64,000 nucleotides of DNA, taken from NCBI RefSeq assembly GCF_028372415.1, contig NC_092878.1:27944903-28008902 (forward strand). The letters run 5' to 3'. Positions 10,473 to 20,480 of the stretch are shown here, piece after piece. Within the stretch, counting starts at the first letter, position 1; each line of letters begins with the position of its first letter. This stretch comes from Notamacropus eugenii (taxonomy: Eukaryota > Chordata > Mammalia > Diprotodontia > Macropodidae). The notes under the pieces are model-generated. The model was given only the letters and a program-made list of their open reading frames with translations, made no database searches and was not told the DNA's origin. The position numbers were made by a program, and so were the translations under genes.

Positions 10473-11800
10473 GTAAGTTTTTCTCCTTAATTTGTTCTTC
10501 AGTAATTTAAATTTAATGTCATATTAAGAAACCTTGAGTAACTGTCCTGGTTCCTTTCTAGCCTGTTAGCTTTGTTCTAGCTAATGGAAGAACATGAGTT
10601 AAAATTTAAAAACTACATTCAGTTCCCTTGAAGTTAATAAATTGAGAGTTTGCTCACTGTTATGTTTATCATTCTCTAATGAATGAAATTCTCTACCTAA
10701 TCTGGTTATTTTAATGACACTTTGGCACTGAGAAAAATGATTTTAAACGTACTACCTGGAGGTCGTCTGTACTCATCAGAAATAGCTTGCAAAATAGTAG
10801 TAATTTTCTCCATAAACATCTTTTTTCCCTGGGGAGGGAGATAGATGAATTGTCTTGCATAAAACTCCTATAAAATAGCTCAAGAAACTTTACATTAAAC
10901 TTTGAAATTAATAGTAGATAACATTTTAGATCTCACAACCACAAAATGGAAAAATAGAAACAGTTGGTTAGTAGTACAAGTATTGAAAGAAAAGTTGTGG
11001 AAAATGACAAATTGGGACCCAAAAGAAAAAGCAAAGGCAGGTAAAGATGACATTGAGGTGTACAGGTAATTATGCTACAGAGAGTTTCTTATGAAAAGAA
11101 ACCGCAGAAAAAGAGAAACCATAGGGAAAAAAGAAACCATGGTCTTTCAAAAGTCACAAGTGGTTTTTAGGTATGTGCAGTGAAGATTTCCTCTTGTGGA
11201 CCATCTTCCAGGTTGCACACCATCTTTTTCCACCTATGTTTCTATTTTACATAGATTATGTAGCATAAATACTTACTCACTTTATAAGGTAGAAGGACTG
11301 GATTTCATTTTTAAAGGCACTCCTGGATGAGAAGTGCATTCTCTGCCAAGTGTGTACTGACAATGTTGCTTGAGGTTAAGTGACTTACCTAGGTCCATTA
11401 CAGCTAGTGTGTGTCAGAGGGAAGATTTGAACCCAAGTCTTCTTGGCTCCAGGACCAGCTCTCTATCCCATACCTTATGACTGCATCTCATCTCCTCTGT
11501 GCAGAAAATAGGAAGGATAGGGTTTCAGATGGGCAGCTTGCCCAATCTTCTTTTGCATTGAGCCATATTTTGATAGGGAATAGAGAAAGCCTAGTAAACC
11601 TTGCTTTTCCTCATTAAATACATTTCAGTAAATGCTAAATTTTAGGTGTTCAAAGACATAAATAAGTCTCTTCCCTCAGTGATCTTACATCATACTGGTC
11701 AGGGATACAATGTCTACACCAGTGGGTATAATACAAGCAAAAATTGAGAAGAGAGCACAATTATAGGGTGTTGAGAAATTACTCTGTCTACGTTTTTCAG
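10473..11800 (+). other. MGA intron with a SINE remnant
   Basis: Intron gtaagt to 'ctacgtttttcag'. A minus-strand SINE remnant is at about 11335-11480; otherwise only A-rich sequence. Confidence 0.7.
11335..11480 (-). repeat. SINE remnant (MIR/CORE-SINE body)
   Basis: 'gaggttaagtgacttaccta', 'gaagatttgaacccaagtct', 'ggctccaggaccagctctct' is the reverse complement of the SINE body shared by MIR and the marsupial CORE-SINEs. Confidence 0.65.
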
Positions 11801-11852
11801 GTGCCATAGCCTTGGGCCTTCAGAAGAGAAAGCACTTGAGAAGAGTCGAAAG
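11801..11852 (+). CDS. MGA: MGA 52-nt exon
   Basis: A very short exon. With the preceding ct it encodes L-CHSLGPSEEKALEKSRK, matching human SCTHISADEKAAEKSRK in position and character. Acceptor 'gtttttcag|gtgcc'; donor aaag|gtctgt, which is weaker than the other MGA donors (no A at +3 or +4 and no G at +5). Its length is not a multiple of three. Skipping it joins 10472 to 13741 out of frame and gives LTYQFL then a TAA at 13757-13759, before the bHLH-zipper. A 200-bp CT tract begins about 20 bases downstream of the donor, so inclusion of this exon may be regulated. Confidence 0.85.
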
Positions 11853-11870
11853 GTCTGTTTAAATATATAT

Positions 11871-11928
<58 letters not shown>

Positions 11929-12077
11929 CCCTCTCTCCCTCTCTCCCTCTCTCCCTCCCCCTCTCCCCCTCTTCCCCCTTCCTTCCCTTCCCTTCCTTTG
12001 CTTCTCTTTCCTTCCTTCCTTCCTCCCTTCTCTCTCTTTTTCTTTCATTTTTCCTCTCTCCCTCCTTTCCTTCCTTA
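11871..12077 (+). repeat. (TC)n microsatellite and 200-bp polypyrimidine tract
   Basis: Pure TC dinucleotides run from about 11877 to 11923, followed by CT-rich imperfect repeats (ctctccct and ccttcctt blocks) to about 12077. The pyrimidine strand is the sense strand of MGA, so the pre-mRNA carries a long UC tract starting about 20 nt after the 52-nt exon. The mirror symmetry could also form H-DNA. Long minus-strand reading frames through it (Glu/Arg repeats) are artefacts. Confidence 0.95.
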
Positions 12078-12649
12078 TTAGTAGAAATGAAGGGCCAGGC
12101 ACATACTTTTGTTAGCTGTCCTCCATTGACGGAAGCTTGACATGCTGGTGTCTTTTCAATCATTTGAATGGATAAGTGTCATGCCATTATGAGTCCTTTC
12201 TTGATGGCTTTCCCACAATTGCTGCTCTGAATCTTTGTGAATCTTAACAGTCCAATGTAACCTTCTAACATATCCCAGCCCCACTCTTCCCAACTCACTG
12301 GTGCATGCATGAAAATCTGCACCCCTCCCCCCACTCTCTCACTCATTCACTCTCACTCTCATTCTCACTCACACTCACAGGTTTGGGTTCGCTAGAGGAT
12401 TGTTTTTCTACCCTAGTTCCTAAGGGTAATTCTTATGGGAGACTGTTCCTAACACTATTGTCTTAAAATAAGTGACGTAATTACACGCATATATAACTTA
12501 ATAAAGAAGAACAGTAGTAACATCAAAATATATAATATATATTTATGCATGCACATTCTCAATAGCTTGACTGTGATCAAAGTTACCTAATATTTTAAAA
12601 ATGTCATTCATGCCTCTTTCCTTTGTCTGGAAATTCAGTATTATAATAA

Positions 12650-12740
12650 TAAACATTAATTAAGCTCCTACTTTGTACCAGGAGATACAAAAAAAGCAAA
12701 AGGCAGACTCAGCCCTCAAGGAGCTTATAATATAATAATA
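12650..12740 (+). repeat. Fragment of an ancient interspersed repeat
   Basis: 'ttaagctcctactttgtacc' followed by 'ctcaaggagcttataatata' matches the wording of the family also seen at 46860, 52105 and 62000. Family name not assigned. Confidence 0.5.
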
Positions 12741-13740
12741 TTACTTCATTATCTCTCAAGATATTATGACAAGTCTCTCTTACCAAATATTCTTAATAAA
12801 ATAAAATTGAAAATAGCTTTTTTTAGGAACAAAGATCTCTTTCTTTTCAGTGTCTTCTTCTGCATCTAATGTTTGAATAGTTTTTGTCAGGTAAATTCTC
12901 ATAGGTTAAAAAGGCAGAAACATTCTTGCCAGGAATCTGTAGGGCAAGGATTATAAATATATAAATATATATATACTATAATAAATATAGGGCAGTGGAT
13001 TATAAATATATCATCATATCTTCTCCCTAATGCTATACAGAGAAGTATTTCATATCAATCCATTTCCTACCCCCAATTGCCATTCTCCCAATATTCTGTC
13101 TGCTTCTTAAAGTTACAGTAACATAGTAATTTGAGTTTTTATCTGTCTGTTAAAAGACAGTAATGGACCCTATAGTCTCTGTGAAGTAGACATTCATAAG
13201 CAAGGTTTACTTTCTCCCTGCAGCCAAAAATTTTCAGCCCCCTGAAAATAATTTAAGGTACATCAAATCCACAGTACATTCTATACACATCTTACTGCAA
13301 ATTATACCACCTGATGGAGTGATAAGCACAACACTCATACACAAAGAGGAGAAATACAGTATTAATTATATACATTTGTCAAATAGTACAATATTATAAA
13401 TAATTCATTGTTGTGTTACATGTAGCCAAAGAAGTAGCCATTTCTCCTGAATTGTCTTTGTGTAACCTATTTATAGGTTAGATGAGTTTAAGTTTCTTTT
13501 GACCTATTGATCTTTACCTAAACCTAGTTAATTTTATAAAGTTTTATGTTACAAAGTCACCATCCATCTTTCTTTGCACCTTTCATTGAGCAAAATTGCC
13601 AGAATATAAAAAGGAATACACTCTTAAATCAGAAGAACTGTCAGTTGTGTAGGATCGTTTTGGTTTTCCAGTTAGGTGTGAATGCATTTGGATGAGTTGG
13701 TTTAAAATTTGATTGATTTTTCCACCTTTATTTTTAATAG

Positions 13741-13947
13741 GACCTACCAGTTCCTGTAAAACTGAAACCTGAATTCTGGAGTGAAAAGCTACAAAAAGAA
13801 GCAGAAGCTTTTGCTTATTATCGTCGAACACACACTGCCAATGAAAGGCGTCGGCGTGGTGAAATGCGGGATCTCTTTGAGAAATTGAAAATAACATTGG
13901 GTTTGCTTCATTCTTCTAAGGTCTCCAAAAGTCTCATTCTTACACGG
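13741..13947 (+). CDS. MGA: MGA coding exon: basic region and helix 1-loop of bHLHZ
   Basis: 207-nt exon in frame 0 (acceptor 'tatttttaatag', donor acacgg|gtaagc). After DLPVPVKLKPEFWSEKLQKE it encodes AEAFAYYRRTHTANERRRR, GEMRDLFEKLKITLGLLHSS and KVSKSLILTR. The basic region shows the H..NERRRR pattern of E-box-binding bHLH proteins, with the Glu and Arg residues that contact CACGTG. Helix 1 is GEMRDLFEKLKITLGLL and the loop is HSSKVSK. It is almost identical to human MGA, making it the most conserved stretch of the gene here. Known role: with MAX, MGA binds E-boxes and recruits PRC1.6 (PCGF6, L3MBTL2, E2F6, RING1/RNF2) to repress germline genes. Confidence 0.97.
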
Positions 13948-14958
13948 GTAAGCTTTCTACTCAATTGGTTTATATGGATTGAACTAAAAGGCTGTTTCCA
14001 GAGAGGTTAAGAGGAGGAGTACCATCTGGTAATCATTGGTAACTTGGGATGGATGTGTTTTACATTCAGAAGTAGACTCTTGAAAATCTAGTTACTGAAG
14101 CACAATGATATTTTCATATTTGGGGACTTTTCATTTGTTACATCAAAGGAATTACTAAATGGCCAGAATTTCCCATTCTTTAACTTAGTAAGGGAAATGA
14201 TTCACAGAGAGGATCACATGCTCTCTCCTTCATAATTTTCTACAATATCCAGTACATTGCTGTGTACTATATAGGTTAATAAATGTTTGGAAGTGATAAG
14301 GATGAAGGAAAAATTTTTTCCCTCTGCTGGGTCATTGAGTATATCCTACTTGTTTTAGCATAAGAGGATCTTAAATTGTTAGATGTAGAGGTGATCATTT
14401 TAGTCAAAATACTTTCTCTAAATTTAGCGGTTGAATAAGTACTACTTTATAACATCTTAATAGTTGTGATTTTTTTTAAAAGAAGAATTACATCAATCAG
14501 ATCATAAATCTTTTAATATACAAATAGAGTGTTTTGGTGAACTATTTAAGTTACTGATTATAAAGCCATTTTAATTGTAAAAATACAGTTAAACAAATAA
14601 ATGACCTTAAGGTAGTGTATTATATAAACCAGTGGATAGATCTGCTAAGTGAACACCCTGTAGAAGTAGCTTCTTGTCAGTATAATATTGAAGATGCTGG
14701 GATATACTTTGGAAATAACAGTAATGATCAGGGCCTTCATAGTATAAAGTATCAAACCATTTGTAATTTTAAAAATAAACAAAACCCTTCAATACTTTCT
14801 AGATTGTTAAAATGGCATCTTAAAGTTTTCTTTCACGTGTGACTTTAAATCCTTCAATATATTGATTATATAATGGCAAACCTCATCATAGAACATAATA
14901 GGAAACTATTCTAAAGAAAGTAAATTAACTGACGTGGTGGGATTACTTTTTCTCCTAG
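13948..14958 (+). other. MGA intron; no recognised element
   Basis: AT-rich intron between the two bHLH-zipper exons (gtaagc to 'ttactttttctcctag'). I see no repeat or RNA gene. Confidence 0.75.
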
Positions 14959-15070
14959 GCCTTTGGAGAGATCCAGGGACTAACAGACCAGGCAGACAAG
15001 TTGATAGGGCAGAAAAACCTCCTAACTCGAAAACGGAATAATCTGATCCGCAAAGTGTCATCTCTTTCAG
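14959..15070 (+). CDS. MGA: MGA coding exon: helix 2 and leucine zipper
   Basis: 112-nt exon, acceptor 'tttctcctag', donor ttcag|gtaagg. It encodes AFGEIQGLTDQADKLIGQKN and LLTRKRNNLIRKVSSLS: the C-terminal part of helix 2 followed by the zipper, with Leu/Ile at heptad-like spacing (LT..ADKLI...LL....NNLI...SSL). It differs from human MGA at only a couple of positions (AFG versus AFS, NNL versus NIL, as I recall). It mediates heterodimer formation with MAX. Phase in 0, phase out 1. Confidence 0.97.
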
Positions 15071-15320
15071 GTAAGGTTTGTGTATAGGAATATAATTCTA
15101 GGAAAGAAACAAACCTTAGCAGATTTTCTGTGTTTTGAGGGTTTAGATGTGTACTGGCTTTAACTCATGAGGAAATTTCTTCAGGGGTACAGCCAGTGGT
15201 ACTTTACAAAAGATGTGCTTGCTTCTGTGATTAAGCAAGTGGATTTCAGTTGCTGTTTCTCGTTTTTATCTGGGCCATAGATAGTGAGAGAAGATTGCTT
15301 AGGTTCTTTTTAACATATAG

Positions 15321-15554
15321 GTAAGACAGAAGAAGTTGTCCTGAAGAAGCTGGAATACATTTATGCCAAACAGCAAGCATTAGAAGCACAAAAGAAAAAG
15401 AAGAAGATGGACCAGGATGAGCCTACTGTCCCTCCTCGAGCAGTCAAACAGCAGGAAGGAGCTTCCACATCCTCCATAGAGTTAGGGCAGGTGGTCATGA
15501 CCAGCAGACGGGGAAAGCCATTAATACTTGCCAGGAAAAGGGCGCTGTCCACAG
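15321..15554 (+). CDS. MGA: MGA coding exon after the zipper, Lys-rich
   Basis: 234-nt exon. The acceptor 'taacatatag' is poor in pyrimidines, yet the reading frame and peptide (GKTEEVVLKKLEYIYAKQQA) match human MGA exactly in position. It continues LEAQKKKKKMDQDEPTVPPR, then AVKQQEGASTSSIELGQ and RRGKPLILARKRALST. The first 30 residues extend the zipper helix. The lysine-rich run could be a nuclear localisation signal (inference). Donor acag|gtagga; phase in 1, phase out 1. Confidence 0.93.
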
Positions 15555-16324
15555 GTAGGAAGTTTGTTTCGTGGAGCACTATAAAGCAGTCTAATTTGCT
15601 GAACTATTAACTTCCCTTGGCCTTTCTTTATTTGCTCTTCTATTAAATATACTTTAAAAAATTGCATATCCAGTTATGTTATACAATAAATTTTGGGTAT
15701 TTCCCTTTCAGTATTTCAGAGGAGCGTTTATTTACTGATTCCAACCAAATTCTAAAAGACTTCTGTAATTGGTAACTTAGGGACCTGCCTTTTATACAAA
15801 TCTAAACTGATATTTTGAATGTTTGATTCCTAGTATGGTAACATGAGGGTTGAAAAAAAAAAAGCCATACCCCAAAACTAGTCTATGACTAGAACATCAG
15901 TTATTTGCTAATTTGAAGTGATAAGTATATGAGAAAAAGATTCTAAGGATGCCGATTTCAGACTTTGGCTACGTTCATTTCTTGTTCCAGTAGTTTTGTC
16001 TCTAGGTTGGGTTCACAGTACTTCTATAAGTATAGCTTAGATAAATAGCAACCCAAAAATATAATTGTGATTTAGGGAGGAAGATAGTTTCTTACATGGA
16101 GCTTGTATGGGCTACTCCTTTTCTACCAATAGGAATGCAAGGTGAGTTTCTGTTCCTACTTCACTCTAAGGTATGATTAGGCAAATAAGTTAAGAACAAA
16201 AAAGCAAACTAATCAGCCATTTAGTACCTAAAACTTTTCTAATGTTATAGTTAAATTGAACTTTTTGATGATTAAAGAGTTACATAGGTATGCTATTGAT
16301 TCCCTGAGTAAGACTTGTTTTCAC

Positions 16325-16490
16325 AAGTTGTCAATTCATAGAATTTTAGAGCAGGATGGAACTTCAGAGATAATGTAGTCCATCCTCCATTTTTTAAAAT
16401 TAATAAGCTGAAACCCCAAATCAGTAACTTTTGTGGCAGGTCTAGTGCTAGGATCCAGATGTACTGCCTCAGTCTCATTGCTCTTTGCTC
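16325..16490 (-). repeat. MIR-like fragment
   Basis: 'gagcaggatggaacttcaga', 'tagtccatcctccatttttt', 'aataagctgaaaccccaaa', 'tgcctcagtctcattgctct' follow the order of a minus-strand MIR. Diverged. Confidence 0.5.
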
Positions 16491-16500
16491 TATACTTATA

Positions 16501-16745
16501 GGCAGCTACATGGTGCAGTGAATAGTGTGCTGGACCTGGAGTGAGGAAGACGTGTATTGAAATCTTACCTAAGACACTAAGCCTTTATCAAGTCCTGTAA
16601 TTACTGCCTTAGTTTTCTCATCTGTAAAATAAGGATAGTAATAGCACTTAATTTTCAGGGTTGTGAGGATAAAATGAAATATTTCTAAAGCACTTTGGAG
16701 GCCTTAAAGCCTCCAAATGCATGCTATTATACGTATTACCCTATA
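16501..16745 (+). mobile_element. Marsupial tRNA-derived SINE, near full length
   Basis: Head 'ggcagctacatggtgcagtg', 'gacctggagtgaggaagacg', body 'agttttctcatctgtaaaat', then 'gttgtgaggataaaatgaaa' and 'aaagcactttggaggcctta', the usual CORE-SINE 3' tail. Confidence 0.85.
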
Positions 16746-17097
16746 TTTTCATAAAAGTTTAACAAACTGATGTTTTGATTGTCTTAGACAACTTTATAAA
16801 ATCTTGATTTATTTGCTGAAATTATTGTCAAAGCACCTCTGAATCATTGGTTTCAAAGATAGGTTCTTTAGTAGGAAAAAAATCTCCACGTGGAGAAATA
16901 GTAAGCAAGGAACTGAAACTAACTCCTTGTTTCACTCAATTCAGAAAAAAAGATATTCCTCAATGTGGCTCCTGACTTACATAAAAGTTAAACTGTGTTT
17001 GTCTATTAAAAGAGAGAATGCTTTTAGAGATTTAAATTAGACTCCTAAGTTTATTTAAAGACTTTCTACCCTAACTGACTTGTGATCTTCTTTGTAG

Positions 17098-17274
17098 AAA
17101 AGATCTCACCTTCTCAAACAGTACATAATGCTGCCAGTCTCGTGATGACTCCACAAGGGCAAGTGCTCACCTTAAAGGGACCCTTAGTCTCAGGACCAAT
17201 GGTAACTGTTTCTCCTGCTCTATTACAAAGTGAACTGAAGCCTCAAGTTACCAACAGTGCTGTAGTTCAGCAAG
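17098..17274 (+). CDS. MGA: MGA coding exon (LVMTPQGQ block)
   Basis: 177-nt exon, acceptor 'cttctttgtag', donor caag|gtatgt. It encodes EKISPSQTVHNAASLVMTPQ, then GQVLTLKGPLVSGPMVTVSP and ALLQSELKPQVTNSAVVQQ. SLVMTPQGQ.LTLKGPL.SGP matches the human block. Phase in 1, phase out 1; the leftover g joins 'aa' at 20481 to give Glu of ESDDLFMMPRIVNVTS, the same junction as human ENDDLFMMPRIVNVTS. Confidence 0.94.
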
Positions 17275-17717
17275 GTATGTCAGTAATGTCCTCTTGACGT
17301 TGTGAAGAAATTTGTCTCTGACCTTTCCCCATACAGAAGAAGCTTTTGCATCCGATGGTATTTTGTCTTACTGGCATTTATTTCATCTAATGTGATCCTA
17401 TCTAGATGTAATTTTTGCCTGGTTTTGTTTTTGCAGTTTTATTGGTCTGGCCTATTAAAATGACCCACTGGCCTTTGGGGACTTCAATAAAAGAGGCAAT
17501 ATGTTGTGAAGTGCTGCTGCTTCTAAGTGGAAGTTTGGGGATAGAAGAATGGAAAATGTATCCCTCATGATAAAAGGGAAAAGTACTATGAGGACCAGTG
17601 TCAGCTTTCTTGGTGGTTGTAGACTGGTATTGTAGTAATTGCTATTTGGGGCTTATATACATAATCAAATTACTGGAATAAAATTGAGTTGCATTTGACT
17701 GTCTTTCTGCCTCACAG

Positions 17718-17884
17718 CAGAGTACGTAGCTGCAGGTGTGGGGCTGCTAGGCCTTCCTACTTATGGGGTTGTTCCTTTAGGCTTGTGGGGTTTTGGCTTC
17801 AAATCTACCAGTATAGATGCCAGCCAAAGGCTAGAAAGCTCCTCATGCTCCCTCTCTGGACCAAAGGAAAGCTCATCTCCTTAT
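17718..17884 (+). other. Candidate cassette exon of MGA
   Basis: A pyrimidine-rich acceptor 'tgtctttctgcctcacag' is followed by an open frame ending at a strong donor, tat|gtgagt. In the phase left by the exon ending at 17274 it reads AEYVAAGVGLLGLPTYGVVP, then LGLWGFGFKSTSIDASQRLE and SSSCSLSGPKESSSPY with no stop. The 167-nt length is not a multiple of three, so inclusion shifts the last exon: it would add KVMICL and stop at 20499-20501. The product would keep the bHLH-zipper but lose about 427 C-terminal residues. I do not recall this exon in human MGA. Supported only by splice-site quality and openness. Confidence 0.4.
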
Positions 17885-18600
17885 GTGAGTTATAATATTC
17901 CTAATAGTTTTCTTTCATTTTCCATCTTACTTTTGACTGCAGTATTTTAATTGGTAGGGAGAAAATGTGTTTGTTTTGGGTCTCTTTTTAAATTGTTACC
18001 TCAGGAATCTTTGAAGAGATATTGTTACCTGTCCATTGGCTCAGAGCTATAGAGAAGAACCTCCAGTTTGTCACCTCACTATCCATATGTCTATTCCTCT
18101 TGTTTAAAGGGATGAGGGAGGGAGGTTAGTGTTTAGAAATTCAAGCCCATAATGAAATAAAAGAGTATTGGGATAGTTTAACAGAAGCAGAATATAAGGA
18201 ATATGTGTATGTGTAACTATTTAAATACATACTTTCCTGTGTGAGAATTTGTTGGTCCAGTTACTTTGAAAAGAATGTATTTCAGCCATTTCTGGCAAAA
18301 CATACTTCTAGGCAGGAGAAGCTCATAGATTTGCTTCTCCTGGACTTTTTTGAAACAGACTAGTTAAGAGGAAAAAACAGGGAAAGATTTCCCTCAAAGC
18401 TAGGAAAATAAGTGCCACTGCAAGTATAAGGATTCTTACATATGTCTACAATTCTTCTGTCAGGTAGGATCTCCCTGGAGTGAGGAAGCTTGCACTGTAG
18501 CAAGAGCAAAGGGGAAGGGAGCAAATCTTAATTCAAAGAGGAGGGAAGGAAGGGAGAGAGACAGGGGAGGGGGAGGGTGAAGAAAAAGAGAGAAAGTGCA

Positions 18601-18662
18601 CGCGCGTGCGTGTGTGTGTGTGTGTGTCTGTGTCTGTGTCTGTGTGTCTGTGCGTGTGTGTG
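18601..18662 (+). repeat. (TG)n-type microsatellite
   Basis: Alternating purine-pyrimidine tract starting cgcgcgtgcg, then (tg)n interrupted by ctg steps. Typical Z-DNA-prone dinucleotide repeat, flanked upstream by a purine-rich gga/gaga stretch. Confidence 0.95.
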
Positions 18663-19464
18663 GAGATAATGGCCCTGTCAATTTATAGCAAGTCGTATTA
18701 ATACACCAGGTTGTGTTATTGATTGGACAGAAAAAGCTGTCCAAAAATGCCCAAAATGACTATCTCAAAGAGAAGGGAAAAAAATAGCTGAAAATTTAGT
18801 AAATGAAATAAAAAAAGTATTTGAAATATCTACTAATTTACCAAAAGAGATTTGTTTGAGTAGATTAGTATCTCCTGTACTTTTAGGATCTTCAGTTAAC
18901 GTTTTTATTTTCAAATGTCAATAGATATGTGAAGTTAGGATTAGGTACACCTGTAGGTTATTTTTGGGAAGAAGGGAGAAAATTGAAAACATACAGTTAA
19001 TGGATTCAGGGAGTTTTCTTATTTACTTTTATTACTGCAAAGTTCCTCTGGATTTGATCATACGACCTTGTATATGTGTCCTTTTCAGATTCATCAGTCT
19101 CATCATGCAGGGTTTTAAATGCTAAGCCATGTAGGGAAAATGAATGAATAATTTACACAGAGCTTTGTTTACTTCTGGAATATGAGTTTTACACTATTAG
19201 GGCTCTTGAACCTGTGAAGTAGATCATCAGGCAAATATGGGGACTAGAAAGGGTACCTGCTAAGAGTCAGCTTCTGGGTATACCAATTTCTATCCAAATG
19301 AAAGGCATTCTCACCATCTCCTTAGTCCCAGTCATGCTGTTTTCTAATGACAACACTTCCAGACCTTCAACAGTGACAGTAGCCCTACTTTGGGTTAACA
19401 GTTTAGTAATTTATGTTCTTTCATTGGGGCTCTGTTTTTCCCTGTGGAATGGGATTAATAAGTT

Positions 19465-19705
19465 TGTGTTCGTCCTTCATTGCTGAAGAAGACCATGCCA
19501 TCAGAGAAATGATGACATGACTTGTTGTACTTGACCCCATTTTGAGTGAGGGAGGGCTGTGCAGGTCACCAGCCTCACTTCTCCTCCAGAGTCATCTGAA
19601 TCCAGTGACCAGACATTCATCAGGATGACTGGAGATGACCCAGGATGCACTGGGAGACCCTGGGCCCTTTAGGCCAAGGTCCTTGCAGGTACTCACCCAG
19701 GGTGA
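19465..19705 (+). mobile_element. Marsupial SINE (second family)
   Basis: 'gttcgtccttcattgctgaa', 'gaagaccatgccatcagaga', 'aatgatgacatgacttg', 'gtgagggagggctgtgcagg' and 'ggatgactggagatgaccca' are the standard wording of an abundant marsupial SINE distinct from the tRNA-derived WSINE type. Family name not assigned. Confidence 0.75.
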
Positions 19706-20480
19706 GGCAACACCCATTCATTGAACAGGCCTGTTCAAGAAGTAGCCACGCCATGGCCCTTTATTGAGACCAAGAAAAAGAAAGGCATCAGGCTGGGAGG
19801 GAAATAGCAGCAGTTACTATTGATAATCACTCTAAAGCAAGGAGGGTCCAGAAGAGCCCTTACGCAGGTGCCCATTGATATCCCAGCTTCAAAATACAGT
19901 AGGTTTAAACTGGCTGAATGGGGACCCACCTAGCTGGGTAACTCAGCTCCTGCTCTCCTGTCTGCCTCCTCTTCCCCTTCCTTCTCCTCTCCCAAGAAAG
20001 GTAAATTTGGATGGCTAAAAGATGCTCAGTTGACTTGGGTTTTATTGGCTAATCTCCTTTCCTTTTCTGCCCTGTCCTATCTTGTCCTGTCCTTTTTTCT
20101 CCCCCCCAAAAAAACCGAGATAATAACTAAGATCGAGATGAATATCTGTCTTAGGATAAAAGGATGGATCCTTGGAGCTAGCCAGGAGTGGGCTCGGAAG
20201 ACGTTTCCTTGACAATAGCACACTTAAGAACTTAACCAAGTACGATATAAAAAGACTGTCTTAAGGTCAGAGCTTAATTGACACTATTTTGTTGTGAGCC
20301 TAGGTCTGATAATTTAAGGAATGCTATAATTTTCAGGGGACAAGTAGGTAGAGTATTTATTGAATGGTGGGTCTTGAATATAACTACTTGTGATGTTCAG
20401 ATTTTATTGTATTTGATAGAAGATAACATGGATACCACTACAGATCTTAATAATGAGTTCTGTTTTTCTTGGTTTTGCAG

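Larger units (their letters stand above)
11853..13740 (+). other. MGA intron with CT tract and AT-rich repeats
   Basis: Intron gtctgt to 'cctttatttttaatag'. It contains the pyrimidine tract at 11871-12077, a (C/A)-CT-rich patch near 12320-12380, a short interspersed-repeat fragment at about 12650-12740 and AT-rich direct repeats at about 12945-13012 ('ggattataaatata' twice). The rest is not recognised. Confidence 0.7.
15555..17097 (+). other. MGA intron with two SINE-type repeats and a palindromic E-box
   Basis: Intron gtagga to 'cttctttgtag'. It contains a MIR-like piece (about 16325-16490), a marsupial SINE (16501-16745) and a perfect 14-bp palindrome centred on CACGTG (16883-16896). The rest is unremarkable. 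Confidence 0.7.
17275..20480 (+). other. Last MGA intron (3.2 kb)
   Basis: Intron gtatgt to 'cttggttttgcag'. It holds a candidate cassette exon (17718-17884), a TG/CTG dinucleotide tract (18601-18662) and a marsupial SINE (about 19465-19705). The rest is unrecognised. Confidence 0.7.

Noticed and set aside
11714-12163. 149- and 101-codon minus-strand frames rich in Glu-Arg
   Set aside because: Pure translation of the (TC)n/CT tract; no real protein.
12945-13012. CRISPR-like or functional direct repeats
   Set aside because: Just two AT-rich copies of 'ggattataaatata' in a vertebrate intron; simple local duplication.
17738-17950. Stand-alone small gene of 70 codons
   Set aside because: It has no ATG at its start (GTG), and the conserved-looking part ends at a splice donor. 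Better treated as a candidate cassette exon.
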